A stretch of DNA of 64,000 nt from Gorsachius magnificus (GCA_034008185.1 CM067082.1:101551311-101615310); one strand, 5' to 3'. Counted from the first letter of the stretch, positions 42,335-55,096 are shown. Notes: a model not told the origin generated them from the sequence alone. Translations and numbers: made by a program.

Positions 42335-45300
42335 AATGGCCTGGTCAGTAGCAAGTCATTAGGATTCTCCTCTCATTTACACAGATTTTACACAGCTGCC
42401 TCCTGCAGATTCACTCTCAGAGAGACACAAATCAGAATCAGGTGACACAGTCATGTTCTCACAGCATCTCAATAACCTAAATATAAATCTGATTTTACAT
42501 TATTGCTGCCATCTTCAAGGAAGATCTGAAAACACTGTAGTAAACACCACTGAAGGAATTTCAGACAGTAATCTACTTTTCAGCGCCTATTTGCTTCCAG
42601 ACCCAACAATGGTTTTACATACACAGATGACTAATTTTCTTATCGTGAACAGATCTTAGTGGGGTTTAATGCATGACACATACATGGTAAAGAATGAAGG
42701 CTGACCTGGTAGAATACATCTATATCCATTTATAAGATAACAGAACCCTTTCCCAAGCTTAAGAATAGTTTTCATAGAAAGCTAACTAATGATGATGAAG
42801 ATGATTTCCCATGTTTTATTTTTACCAGTATTATTAGCATCCCTGAATACGGATAGATCACAGTGATCAACTCTCAATAACGCTATCAAGGAAGTTGTTG
42901 AAATGAACAAAATATGTCCATTAGCACCAATGAGACAAGTTAAGTGCAAGTCAAGTTCTTTAAAAACAGTCAGTAAAATAACTGGTGAAAGGTAGGTAAA
43001 TTAATACATTGGTGACAGGAAGAATTAGGCTCTTGATTTGGAGTTGAATAAGAAATATAATTAAAAAGAAAATTTATTTGTGATATCCATCATGCCACAG
43101 GGACGATACAAGCATAAGTAAATCTTAAAAGACTGTAAATTACATTTGATGGATGAAGATAGATTTAGTCTTTCAGCTGAATATTTCATTAGTGGGTTTT
43201 TTGTTTCAAATACTCCAGTGAAACAATTACACTCTCAATGCACTCACCACTCTCCAGCTGTATTATTCTGATCCCCATTCAAAAACTTCTATATATCACT
43301 ACTGTCACATACAACACTACTTATATGAACAACTGGATAAGCTCGTGGGAAATTGCAGTTTCTTAAACTTAGTACAGTACTCCTCAATGATGATATAGAA
43401 TATTGCAGAGTCAGCAGTGTCAAGCACAGAGCTTCACTGCTGCCAAAGGCTGAGACATAGTCTGAGACAGTCCTAGGATTCCGAAGTGACCACAGGGTGC
43501 CAGATCCAATGTGGTACCTTATTCTGGCATGGTGCAATGTTGTTTTTTTCTTCCTACAGTAAAAGGGGTGTACATAAATATGTGTTGCTGTTCTAAGGTC
43601 TGATTCGATCCTTTCTACTGAACTCCTTCTAAGTTGGATAGGGCCTTCAGCAAATTGGCTTCCTAGATTTCTCCCTCAGATTCACTACCCCTCTTGCATT
43701 GGAAGCAAGGAATAAAAAAAGTCCTTCCCTCCTATTTCATGTATTCCACAACATTCAGAGTTACTAGTTAATAGGCTCATCATGAATAGTTTTGCAAGAT
43801 GTCTCTTACTTTATGATTGGCAAGTTTGAGCCCTAAGACATTAGAAATTTAAAAGAACTTTTTGTTAAATCAGCTGCAACCACTGCTTGAATAGTCAGGT
43901 TTTTTCTCACACATTGTCTATAAATTTATTATCAGAACATAGATTGAAAATATTTGAGGACTCTCATGAGCACTAATATACAAAATTAGCAAGACTGGTA
44001 GTCTTCTAGATGCAGAAGTTGCAATTAAAATGTATTTCTAGCAGAATAACATATTAAAAAAAAAAATCTAGACCATTTTTTCACCCCATAACCCATTCCT
44101 GAAGAAACTGAAGTTGTCTTGGGCTTTCACACTTCAATCGTCACCAGATATTCAAAAAACTGCAGCTGTAAGATCACAGCTTTTCTGTGTAGTCAAACTA
44201 TGTTTTACACTTTACCTAGTCATGTGTGCAGAAATGTTAGACAGTGAATCTACCACCCACAAGGCTTTACTCAGTCCCAGTGACACCTCTGGCAAAACTC
44301 ATACTGAATTCAGGATCTGGATTTCACTGCACCTATACTGGATTTAGGCTTAAGTGTAAAGACCTTGAAGTTTCTGCAGCAGATTCATTTGTGTTTGCCA
44401 ATAGAAGGGAGAAAAAGGTTATCCAAGTTAAACAAATAAGTAGTTCAATCAGTGTGATGTTCCTCTTGCTTTTTTCATTTTGGACTTCTGGTGAAATCAT
44501 GCAATGATTCTGGGAGGCCACAGTAGGACTGTCAGCATCTAGTGCTCTGAATATTAGATCAAAATCAGATCAGATATAACCTGTTTTATTTTAAATTCAT
44601 ACTGTTGATTCAAATACATTAAAGCATCTTTAATGGTTCTGGAAAGATTCATCTTTGACCAAGTATCCCCTGATTACATCACTCTAGGTTTGTGCTACAT
44701 CAGGTAGCACCCATAATTATCAGCCAATATAAAACCTCAAGAGAAACAGAGAGATAACAGAAACCTCATATTGCACGATCTGGCTACTTTGACAAGGTGT
44801 CTTTCAGTCCCAGTACTGCTGGGTGGTCCATCACATACCAGTCCACCATTCATGATCACAGAATCAGTGCCCAAGTTACAAATCTGCATCATAAGAAAAG
44901 CAGTTACAAACCAGCACTCAGACAGTCAGTTACATTCGTGTCAACTTGGCATTCTTGCAGGCAGCATCCAAACCCAATGTTTCTATCCCTGATGACGTTC
45001 TGCACTACAGAAGCCCTCTCTCCCCAAACCACCTCCCTCTGGCATTCGAGCCCCTGTCTGTTTCCTTCTTCTGATTTTGTGTCAGTAATCTGAAGAGACA
45101 GGCTGTGTGAGAATTTATTCAAGTGCAGTATTTTGAAAGGTTGTGGGTTATCTGAGGTGCAGAGAGTACAAGTTACACGTGTGAAAATACTGTAATTCTG
45201 TTTATCAAACCTCACACATTTAACTACTATTTGTTAAGTGCTCTTGCAACAGAGTACTGAGCACCTCTGCTTAGGCACATCAATTAATTCACCAGTGAAA

Positions 45301-46273
45301 TGCAGCTTTCTTCAGACTGATAAAGCAGTCACCCCAAACACTATTTTGTGCCTCAGCTATAATTTAACAATATTTGTAAAGGCTGAGGCAAAGAAACAAA
45401 CAGCAAAGCTGCAGAGAGTTGAGGCAGTTTTTATCCTAGTACTGGACTCTCACTTTAAGTCAATCTACTCTTCCAGAGCTAGAATTATCAGAGTTGAAAT
45501 TCAATGTGTCATTTAACAGATGACACTTCCTAGTGCTTTAAATATTCTGGATGGTTGCAACAGCCAATTTTTATAGTCATCTCACTGCCCATTCCTTGAG
45601 GCTCTCCATCCACTCACTAGTAAATGAACAAAACCTGAAGAAGCAGTTAGCTCAAACTACCACAGTTAAGAAATAAATACCATAAATACATCTCAGGCAA
45701 AGCTCAGAGGCCTGAAGTACTTTATCTGCAAAACCACCAAGAGAATTTGCTAACCAGCTGGAGGTATGTGAACTACTTTTTAAACCACTTTGCTTTGTTG
45801 CTTATGATCCCCAATGATCTCTGTTGCTTGTCTGGACTATCACTTTACTACTTGCTGACAAATTAAATCTTCTTAAAGGAGCTTTTTCCAAAGAATGTGA
45901 CAGCAGATACATTGTCTCAATATGAAACAATATGGGAACAGTGTCATTATTTTTCTAATATCAATATTAGAAGAGCTACGTCAACATTCACCCTTGTCAA
46001 TTCTACTAGTTATATGGAAGATCTGAGAAGTGGGCACTTCCTTCTGAGATTTCCTTTGCATTTTACCTCAAATCAACATGGTAGGACAACTCACCCACTA
46101 TGCTCTTGCAACTGTGTGGACTGCCAGCACAATGTCTGCTTAACCTAGGAGTTTAGAGTCAAGCTGTCCAGTGGCATGTGGTGTCATTTCATTTAACAGT
46201 ACAGATGTTGCTGAAGAATGCACCAGTTCGAAAGTAGAGCCAGGAGTAAGAAAAGCAGGACCATGAACCTTGA

Positions 46274-46513
46274 TATAGACTGGATATAAGGAGGAAATTC
46301 TTTACAACGAGGGTGGTGAAACACTGGAACAGGTTGCCCAGAGAGGTGGTGGAGGCCCCATCCCTGGAAACATTCAAGGCCAGGTTGGAGGGTGCTCTGA
46401 GCAACCTGATCTAGTTAGTGGTGTCCCTGCTCACTGCAGGGGGCTTGGACTAGATGACCTCTAGGGGTCCCTTCCAACCCAAAACATTCTATGATTCTAT
46501 GATTCTATGATTC
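46274..46513 (+). mobile_element. CR1 LINE 3' fragment, plus orientation
   Basis: This copy runs from AGACTGGATATAAGGAGGAA through GAAACACTGGAACAGGTTGC and CAAGGCCAGGTTGGAGGGTG to a tail of ATTCTATG octamers (46486-46513). It is the opposite orientation to most CR1 copies here and lies tail-to-tail with the next element. It belongs to the same subfamily as 12285-12506. Confidence 0.94.
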
Positions 46514-46570
46514 AGTAACAAGTTCCCTGTCTGAAGACACTTATTTTTATTTTCTGCAGCTGCCTACTTA

Positions 46571-47860
46571 TAGAATCATAGAATCATAGAATCACCTCGG
46601 TTGGAAAAGACCTTTAAGATCATCGAGTCCAACCGTTAACCTAGCACTGCCATCCCACCACTAAACCATGTCCCTAAGCACCTCATCTACCAGTCTTTTA
46701 AAGACCTCCAGGGATGAGGACTCCACCACCTCCCTGGGCAGCCCATTCCAGAGCCTGACAACCCTCTCGGTGAAGAAGTTTTTCCTAATGTCTAGCCTAA
46801 ACCTGCCCTGGCGCAGCTTCAAGCCATTCCCCCTCGTCCTATCATCTGTTACCAGGGAGAAGAGGCCGACCCCCACCTCGCTACAGCCTCCTTTCAGGTA
46901 GTTGTAGAGGGCGATCAGGTCTCCCCTCAGCCTCCTCTTCTCCAGACTAAACAGTTCCCTCAGCCGTTCCTCGTATGACTTGTGTTCCAGACCCCTCACC
47001 AGCTTGGTTGCTCTCCTCTGGACATGTTCCAGCAAGGCAACATCTTTCTTGTAGTGAGGGGCCCAAAACTGAACACAGTATCGAGGTGCGGCCTCACCAG
47101 CACCAGGTACAGGGGCACGATCACTTCCCTACTCCTGCTGGCCACACTATTCCTTATACAAGCCAGGATGCCATTGGCCTTCTTGGCCACCTGGGCACAC
47201 TGCTGGCTCATATTCAGCCGGCTGTCAACCAGTACCCCCAGGTCTTTTTCCACCAGGCAGCTTTCCAGCCACTCCTCCCCAAGCCTGTAGCGCTGCATGG
47301 GGTTGTTGTGACCAAAGGGCAGGGCCCGGCACTCGGCCTTGGTGAACCTCATACAGTTGGCCTCGGCCCATGGATCCAGCCTGTCCAGGTCCCTCTGCAG
47401 AGCCCTCCTCCCCTCGAGCAGATCAACACTACCACCCAGTTTGGTGTTGTCTGCAAATTTACTGAGGGCACACTCAATCCCCTCATCCAGGTCATTGATA
47501 AAGATATTAAACAAGACTCGCCCTAGAACTGAGCCCTGCGGGACACTACTTGTGACCGGCCGCCAACTGGATTTAGCTCCATTCACCACGACTCTCTGGG
47601 CTCAGCCACCCAGCCATTTTTTAACCCAGCGAAGAGTACATCCATCTAGGCCATGAACTGCCAGCTTCTCCACGAGAATGCTATGGGAGACTGTGTCGAA
47701 GGCTTTGCTGAAGTCCAGGTAGACAACATCCACAGCCTTTCCCTCATCTACCAGGCGGGTCACCTGGTCATAGAAGGAAATCAGGTTGGTTAGGCAAGAC
47801 TTGCCTTTCGCGAACCCATGCTGACTGGGCCTGATCCCCTGATTGTCCTCCATGTGCCTC
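46571..47860 (-). mobile_element. CR1 LINE, about 1.3 kb, with broken reverse-transcriptase ORF
   Basis: This is the longest CR1 copy in the window, in minus orientation with octamers AGAATCATAGAATCATAGAA at its 3' end. The minus strand encodes reverse-transcriptase and C-terminal ORF2 segments in pieces. These include [40 protein letters not shown], and then FADN where the active form is FADD. The C-terminal part contains [20 protein letters not shown]. The frame breaks between the palm segments near 47590 (an in-frame stop or shift between KKWLGG and MVNG) and at CAGTATCGAGG (47076), where a T is missing. A 6-nt in-frame deletion (AACCCC) lies near 46951 relative to the other copies. The 5' end is truncated near 47860; I cannot fix it exactly. 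Confidence 0.95.
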
Positions 47861-48550
47861 CTCATTGACCCTGTAGAGGCCTAGGCACCATCAGTAGCTG
47901 ATCTGGATCTCCCCCAAAGTATTTATCATTTGTCATTATTACACACAGCGATGTTCAGCACTTTGGCTTACCAGAATCTGATCTTGTACTTCTGTGAGCA
48001 TGTGAAAACATCTAGAAACACCATAAAATGACCCCTCTCTACCAGCAGAAGATATTACCTGGGCTTTAACCTGTCTCAGTGAACAATTCTCCATGTGAAG
48101 GCTCTTCCACATCAAGCAGAGCCCTGCTGCAAGTATCAAAATGTCACATGCTACTCTTCTCTCCTAGTAAGAAATTTCCATTTCCTTATGTCCTCTTGTA
48201 CAAAGTACTGTGAAACAGAGCAATGGAAGAAGAGCTTTGAGTCAGGATAACTTGTGCTGAACAGTATTCAAATGGTCTGTGAAAAGATGATCATCAATAT
48301 TACATGATGCAGATGAAAAATTGCCTGAGGGGTATCAGGGTGCTCCCAGACCAGAGTGTTCTTACAAAGCAAGTGGTTACTGTGCAAATAGAATAACCTG
48401 GTAAGTATATGAGGGGGAATACCAGAATGAATTACTGTAAGAAAATTAATCACCTCCAATATGTAGGACTTTATTTTGGTGTTGAGGCCCTACAAAACCC
48501 AGTCAACACTTTCACTTCCAAACTTGCTCAAGGGTAATCAAAAACGCACC

Positions 48551-48762
48551 GAGTACAGGGGCACGATCACTTCCCTACTCCTGCTGGCCACACTATTCCT
48601 TATACAAGTCAGGATGCCATTGGCCTTCTTGGCCACCTGGGCACACTGCTGGCTCATATTCAGCCGGCTGTCAACCAGCACCCCCAGGTCTTTTTCCACC
48701 AGGCAACTTTCCAGCCACTATTCTCCAAGCCTGTAGTGCTGCATGGGGTTGTTGTGACAAAA
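48551..48762 (-). mobile_element. CR1 LINE internal fragment lacking its 3' end
   Basis: This 212-bp piece matches 47103-47314 of the neighbouring copy (GTACAGGGGCACGATCACTT to TGCATGGGGTTGTTGTGAC), in the same orientation. It has a handful of differences, such as ACAAGTCAGG for ACAAGCCAGG and CACTATTCTCC for CACTCCTCCCC. It has neither the CR1 3' UTR nor the octamer tail, which is unusual for target-primed insertion. Confidence 0.92.
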
Positions 48763-50182
48763 CAGACCCTTGACATTTTATCAGGGCTGCATTCTTACTC
48801 TTTGGTTATTTTATCTTCCAACAGCGCAAAAGGACCTTGAAGTGAGAACAGTTACATTGGCTGGGGGTTGCCTTTGTCTCGAGAACACTTCTGACCAGTA
48901 TTGAGTGCTTCTAAAAAGCCTATTTTCAGCCTCCATCAGCACAGCACCTCTTTGGATAAGGACAGCCTGTGTGCCACCTCAGCCATAAACTGGCTGATAC
49001 AGAATGGTGGAACCACATTCATATCCTGTGTCCTCCTTTGAGTGTCAGCTCCTGGCATCCACACTTGCTGCCAGCTCCCACAATCACACGTGCTGTGACA
49101 CACATACAGCAAGTTTCCCTTCATGCCTGCCCGCCTCTAGGCCTGTGTCTTATGGACTTTACTGAAAGATCTCTGCCAACTGCCTGATCTTCCATGTCAG
49201 TTCCAGCTCCTCAGCTTGACCTGGGACCCCTCGCAGCCAGAGACATCTGATGCTTGGAGCCACAGAGAAGTTAGGAATTGGTGGATGCTTCACAACAGGG
49301 CCTTCCACTTAATTAAGTCCTATTAGAAGGCGTTTTTCTCAGAGTAGTTTTGAGGTCGTCCCCCCCTGCCCCCACCATATAAACTCCCCCACGTAGGCTC
49401 ACCTGTTGCATAACCTGATGTGGTACCTAGTTTCTTGACTATCCTCCTCCAGGTAGGATTCAGTGGCATTTCTGCTGTCTTTCTTCCCCACTCACACTTT
49501 CATGTCTATACAGTTTGACCTAATTATCCCTAACTACTTTAAAAATTGCATTTTAATTTTAATTAATCTATTTAGTCTATTTATTTACTTTTACTCTTTC
49601 CAGTAGTGGAGATATTGGTCTGACAGGGAACAGCAGTAAATCACACCCATTATATCAGGCTCCTTTAATTCCAAAGAGATTCCTTGTTCTTTGCTGTCTG
49701 TTGCCATTTCGGGTATACTTTAAAAACAGCAGGCAGCAAGTGAACTCTCAGATCTCATCAATACCTACTAAGGCCTTCCAACAAGAAGCCGCAGACTAGA
49801 GTGTATTTCTTCAAGGTGATGAGCAAATGTGCCAAAGTTCCCTTTAATTCATATTGCTACTGATGCTTTTCAATCACTTGGACTCTTTTTATTTGCATGC
49901 TACACTTTTTCTGCTTTATATAATGTCTCCTCTCTGTATACAAACACTATGACAATCTAGCAGCAGCCTTTTACGCTATCCAAGTTTATTTTTCAATTCT
50001 GGGTTATGCCTGCCTTCAATAATTAACAGCTTCATAAATTACATCCACAAAGTACAACCCATACTGAAAGTTTTAAAGTACTATTCTCTTTGTAGCTAAG
50101 TAAGCCTTTTGCATTAAGACAAGAAGTCATGAAATACATCAACTTCAGTAAGGTCAACAACTATTTATGCAAGAAAGGAAAT

Positions 50183-50199
50183 AAAAAAAAAAAAAAAAA
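50183..50199. repeat. Poly-A run (A17)
   Basis: Seventeen A occur about 70 bp downstream of the C2-core exon donor in the transcribed direction, so they read as T17 in the pre-mRNA. Confidence 0.85.
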
Positions 50200-50267
50200 G
50201 GTGGGGTATTGCTAGAGTAATTTCCATGTTTTAAGAAAAGTGTCAGCTCACCTCTCAAACTGCTTAC

Positions 50268-50437
50268 CTCTCCTTGCCAGACTGGGTTAACAGTATTACA
50301 CATGATCTTAGATCTCTTCTCCTGTCCATGATGAGGAAGTGCTGGGAAAATGCTGTGTTTTCCAGGCTGGATGGAAATCTTCAGATAAGGATCTGGATTG
50401 AAGAACATTCCTTTCTTCAGACCAAAAGCCTGGAAAT
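50268..50437 (-). CDS. HECW1: HECW1 exon: C2 domain core
   Basis: This 170-nt exon covers segment residues 27-82, with Asp26 split across the upstream junction. It reads [20 protein letters not shown] and ends VNPVWQGE, the central strands of the C2 fold. [14 protein letters not shown] holds the Asp-bearing loop typical of C2 domains, and TVNPVW is the usual 'NPxW' strand. The acceptor is CTTTCTTTCAG|AT and the donor is GAG|GTAAGC, leaving phase 0. Known family role: C2 domains of NEDD4-type ligases bind phospholipid and can fold back on the HECT domain to hold it inactive. The exon is isolated between introns of 10.8 and 13.9 kb. Confidence 0.96.
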
Positions 50438-53300
50438 CTGAAAGAAAGTAAATAACCTGATTATTTTTCACATTCCCGGTAGCTCTCTGGGATGTTAGGA
50501 GAAGCATACAGGAAATGGGTAAGGAATTCACATAATATGGCAGGAATGTAAAAAAACTCACTATGTTTCTTGTGAGGTACTATATAGCCAAACCATAATG
50601 ATCTTGTGATTTAGGATTTACAAATTATTATATAATGAAATTGAAAACTTTACAACCTGATTGTGCAGTGATCTGGTTTCTAAATCAATATTTATGCAAC
50701 TTAAGTGATCTCTTGATTTTTCTAAGGAGCTAAGTACTTCCTGAGCCTGACTCCAGTGGCAGGACTACTCTGAAGAAGAGATCCATTCATTTAATCACAT
50801 AGACATGGCATTCGATACCCAACATATGTCACTTCTCCTAGGTGTCAATTTTATCTTTCTATGAATCTCAGCTTTTAGACCACTTTTTTTCTACGCAAGA
50901 AGTCATTTTACATTATTTTCCACTTTAAAATGTTTCCTTCCCTGCATGGGTTAACTTTACCTGTAGTAAATTAGGAAAACTCCTGCATGTAATATCCAAA
51001 TGTAATGTCCAAATTTTAAGCATGGCTTTCTAGCTGCAGAACTCCCATAGAGCATAATATGAGTCACGAAGACAAAAAATCCCCAGGCACTTATTTCAAA
51101 ATTTACTCAGAATGTTCTGAAGACAGACACAAAGTCCATTACGATTTGTCCCTGTGAAGCCAATGAGAAGCAAACCAATCTACAGATCTATCATTAAGTT
51201 TGGCTCAAGAGCTACAAACTAAAGCCTCTGGACTTCTCTTTTTCCAGATGCATTTCTAAGCTTTCTTTGGAAAATATAAGCACTTATTCCTATTAGTGAG
51301 TTCAGTAGCTAATTTATTTTTCACCACTCTGCATGGAGATTCTCCTCCTGTGTTTAAAGCTTTATTTCACATAGGGCTATAAGCACTGAACTGCATTGTG
51401 GCTACTTACTTTTGCTGTATTGAAGAGATACAAGCTGTTAGTCAAAATAGTTTCCAAAACTGCTTAAATGTATACCTAAACATTCAATTTAAAAACTTTT
51501 TTTTTTTTTTAGGCAGGTTTTGAAAACATTGATTTTCACAGTCTTTTAATTCTCTTCTGTTTAAAAAACCAATTATTCTGGCAGGTTTGTGGGAGACCCT
51601 CCAGGTAGACATTTTGGATGATTCTGAAAATCATACACATTCCACACCGACATCAGCATTTTCTTTCCAGAAAACAGTTGTAACAAGGACAGGGATAAGA
51701 TTCACCCAGTTGTATTTTACTTCCTTAGCATATGGTAATAGCCAAAACAATAAAATGTGCAAGGTAAAAAGAGCCATTTTTGTTCAGGTTCGTTTTAATC
51801 ATCTATTCCAGCACACAATTCATGTTGCAGATATTCAAAAGCTGTTGGACAGATGGTCCTGAAACAGACTGTATTTTAACAATATCATTCTTGTGACTTT
51901 CTCTAATAATTAACAAAAAATAGAGGATATCACTACTAATAGCCTATCTGAAAGTACTTTGCTGACAGTATGCACTGCTATGGTGCTAGCAACACTATTA
52001 CACAAAGAAGATTATCTGTTTCAAACTGATAATGCTGTTTTTTCTTCTGAGTGTACAATCTCTATGTAACCAGCATGTATCTTGTCTATCAGCCCTGCTG
52101 AAATCCTATATGGCAAACTCTTTGGCTTTAGAAGTTGTACTGTTAGAAATACATTCCAGAAATAGAAACCAAGATTGCAAAAATACTATGAATGACAAGG
52201 CCCAGCAGTGTAATAGTGTCAGGCTGCTAACATATGAGAGGAGAGAAAGACCTTTGGGATCTTATTTCCTTTCTCTCTGATGTTTCCTCAAAAGATTCTG
52301 ACACTTAAATATTTATTGCTGTATATGTTTCTGATTTTTTTTCCTTCAAAGAGAGACTGCACTATCTTTGGGTACCACTATGCAAAGAAATGATCTATTG
52401 ATAGAAAAGAAAATAACTAGCACTCAATTATATATACTTGATATTATGTATCATAAAGAACATACATATTATGATGACCTACCAGTCTCTTTCCAGTTAT
52501 GGGAATTAAACACAGTCATGAAAGTGAAGGTACTCCTGACCTTAGTAGCCTACATATTGTATTAAGATGAGAAAAAATTAGCTCAGCACACAACAGGAAA
52601 TTTTGTGTAATTTCCTTGCTTAAATTGCATAATACAACAAATTTAATAAAAATGACAGTTAGAAACTTCAATTTTTAATGCCCAAAGCATGCATATGGTT
52701 AGCAGAAATAGATTTCTCAAGGACAGATATTCCAGTTATACAAACATATCTCACCACAAATCCTCAGCACTGTGAAAAATGGAGCATCAAAATACAAAAG
52801 CTCCAAATAAAGCTACATGGGCATCTGCAGATACCCAGAAGTCGTCCATTTAATTTGAAGTGCAACCTATGCATTCTGTAACTTTTCATAACTAAGGGCT
52901 CAGGTACTCTCTTACACTGCTGTGTAACATCCCAACAGAAGAATCCCAGCTATTCTGCTTCCACAAATGAAAGTATTTCTCTCTTATCTGTATTGTCTTC
53001 AGAAAAAGGTTCTGACGATACTAAATATTTAAGTGATAGTTTAAGGCTAACTGAATTTAAGCCTGTGGTGAAACCAGTGAATTCTAGAAGGCCTGGATGT
53101 GTCTTGCTGTACCCTGTAATTTTACAGTGTATTTCTTGGAGGCATATGAGGAAATGCTACCAAGATAACTTATCTACGTTTTGCAAGGATGTCTTTTCAT
53201 CTAGTCTCTTAAAAAAAGTTATTGATATACCATACATCAGTTTCCCATTTACTCATAAATCACACTTTAGCATGAAAGAGATCATATACATCTATCATGC

Positions 53301-54360
53301 AATCATAGAATCACTTTGGTTGGAAAAGACCTTTAAGATCATCAAGTCCAACCTTTAACCTAACCCTGCCATCCCACCACTAAACCATGTCCCTAAGCAC
53401 CTCATCTACCAGTCTTTTAAAGACCTCCAGGGATGAGGACTCCACCACCTCCCTGGGCAGCCCATTCCAGAGCCTGACAACCCTCTCGGTGAAGAAGTTT
53501 TTCCTAATGTCTAGCCTAAACCTGCCCTGGTGCAGCTTCAAACCATTCCCCCTCGTCCTATCATCTGTTACCAGGGAGAAGAGGCCGACCCCCACCTCAC
53601 TACAGCCTCCTTTCAGGTAGCTGTAGAGGACGATAAGGTCTCCCCTCAGCCTCCTCTTCTCCAGACTAAACAACCCCAGTGCCCTCAGCCGTTCCTCGTA
53701 TGACTTGTGTTCCAGACCCCTCACCAGCTTGGTTGCTCTCCTCTGGACATGTTCCAGCAAGGCAACATCTTTCTTGTAGTGAGGGGCCCAAAACTGAACA
53801 CAGTATCGAGGTGCGGCCTCACCAGCACCAGGTACAGGGGCACGATCACTTCCCTACTCCTGCTGGCCACACTATTCCTTATACAAGCCAGGATGCCATT
53901 GGCCTTCTTGGCCACCTGGGCACACTGCTGGCTCATATTCAGCCGGCTGTCAACCAGTACCCCCAGGTCTTTTTCCACCAGGCAGCTTTCCAGCCACTCC
54001 TCCCCAAGCCTGTAGCGCTGCATGGGGTTGTTGTGACCAAAGGGCAGGGCCCGGCACTCGGCCTTGGTGAACCTCATACAGTTGGCCTCGGCCCATCGAT
54101 CCAGCCTCGGCCCATGGATCCAGCCTGTCCAGGTCCCTCTGCAGAGCCCTCCTCCCCTCGAGCAGATCAACACTACCACCCAGTTTGGTGTCATCTGCAA
54201 ATTTACTGAGGGCACACTCAATCCCCTCATCCAGGTCATTGATAAAGATATTAAACAAGACTCGCCCTAGAACTGAGCCCTGCGGGACACTACTTGTGAC
54301 CGGCCGCCAACTGGATTTAGCTCCATTCACCACGACTCTCTGCGCTCGGCCATCCAGCCG
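53301..54360 (-). mobile_element. CR1 LINE, about 1.06 kb, with reverse-transcriptase ORF remnants
   Basis: This copy is in minus orientation, with the 3' end at AATCATAGAATCACTTTGG and a 5' truncation near 54360. It is almost identical to 46571-47600; by eye I find no difference between 53705-54085 and the matching stretch. It shares the missing T at CAGTATCGAGG (53801). It keeps FADD (54190-54201) and [20 protein letters not shown], but a private 19-bp tandem duplication at 54086-54123 shifts the frame just after DRLDPWAEA. Confidence 0.95.
54086..54123. repeat. 19-bp tandem duplication inside CR1
   Basis: CCTCGGCCCATCGATCCAG is followed directly by CCTCGGCCCATGGATCCAG, with one mismatch. 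The related CR1 copy at 46.6 kb has a single unit with the CATGG form. Nineteen is not a multiple of three, so the ORF is shifted. Confidence 0.95.
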
Positions 54361-55009
54361 AGTTTAATGTCCATCAGTTTAATGTCAGGCCATCTCTCAT
54401 GAAAAATGACAGAAGGAAGGAATCCAGGTGGAGGCACAGCAACCGTAGACTCTTTCACTGCTGCAGACTTTCAGTAATTGTAAATACATGCATCCTAATC
54501 CAGCTAGGCTAACTTTGTTGTACAAAAATGGTTTATACTAACTGCTGCCTGCTGCTGCCCCCAAGTGAATTATGATTTTTTTCCAACTTCAGGGCTTCCC
54601 TCCCATATATTCTGATCTCTGGGTGTCTGGATGAGACCTAAGGAAGCTTTGTTCTAGGTCACTTGCATGAGTGTAGCCTCTGTTCCTAAGGTGGGCCATA
54701 GACTTCCCTGTCTGCCTTGTAAAGGATCATTCTGCAAATCCATTTTCCATGCAGCATCACAAACTTTGGGTCACTGATGACTGGATAGTGATGGAGACTA
54801 CCTTTGCAACAATCTGGAAACTAGCATGTATTTATTCGTGAAACATGGAACCAGGTGGGTATATTGATTCTGACAGACACAGCTCAAACACATCTATGTT
54901 TTACCATGTTTGATTTTGCCTCCATACAATTAACTAAGCTTTCAAAAGGTCAGGGGAGAGGTATGATTTGGGTTTGTGAGTCACATTTTTGGACACTTTT
55001 AAGATTCAG

Positions 55010-55096
55010 CAGGACAGGGTGCTGGGCCATCTTGTCTAGACTGTGCTCTTACCTAGACAGGTTGGACTAGATGATCCTTGAGGTCCCTACAATTCT
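55010..55096 (+). mobile_element. Short CR1-like 3' piece
   Basis: AGGACAGGGTGCTGGGCCAT, then GGTTGGACTAGATGATCCTT and GAGGTCCCTACAATTCTAC, resembles the 3' UTR of another CR1 subfamily in plus orientation. It is short and degraded, with no octamer array. Confidence 0.6.

Larger units (their letters stand above)
36353..50267 (-). other. HECW1: HECW1 intron, 13.9 kb, CR1-rich
   Basis: This is the longest intron in the window. It holds four CR1 copies (42119, 46274, 46571 and 48551), a (GT)n run at 39487 and an A17 run at 50183-50199. The stretch 36.4-42.1 kb shows no recognisable element besides the (GT)n run. It splits the C2 domain between GlnGlyGlu and Gln-Phe-Ser. Confidence 0.85.

Noticed and set aside
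46975..47656. Plus-strand open frames up to 183 residues (also 53679-54209)
   Set aside because: They are antisense shadows of the CR1 reverse-transcriptase ORF, which runs on the minus strand.
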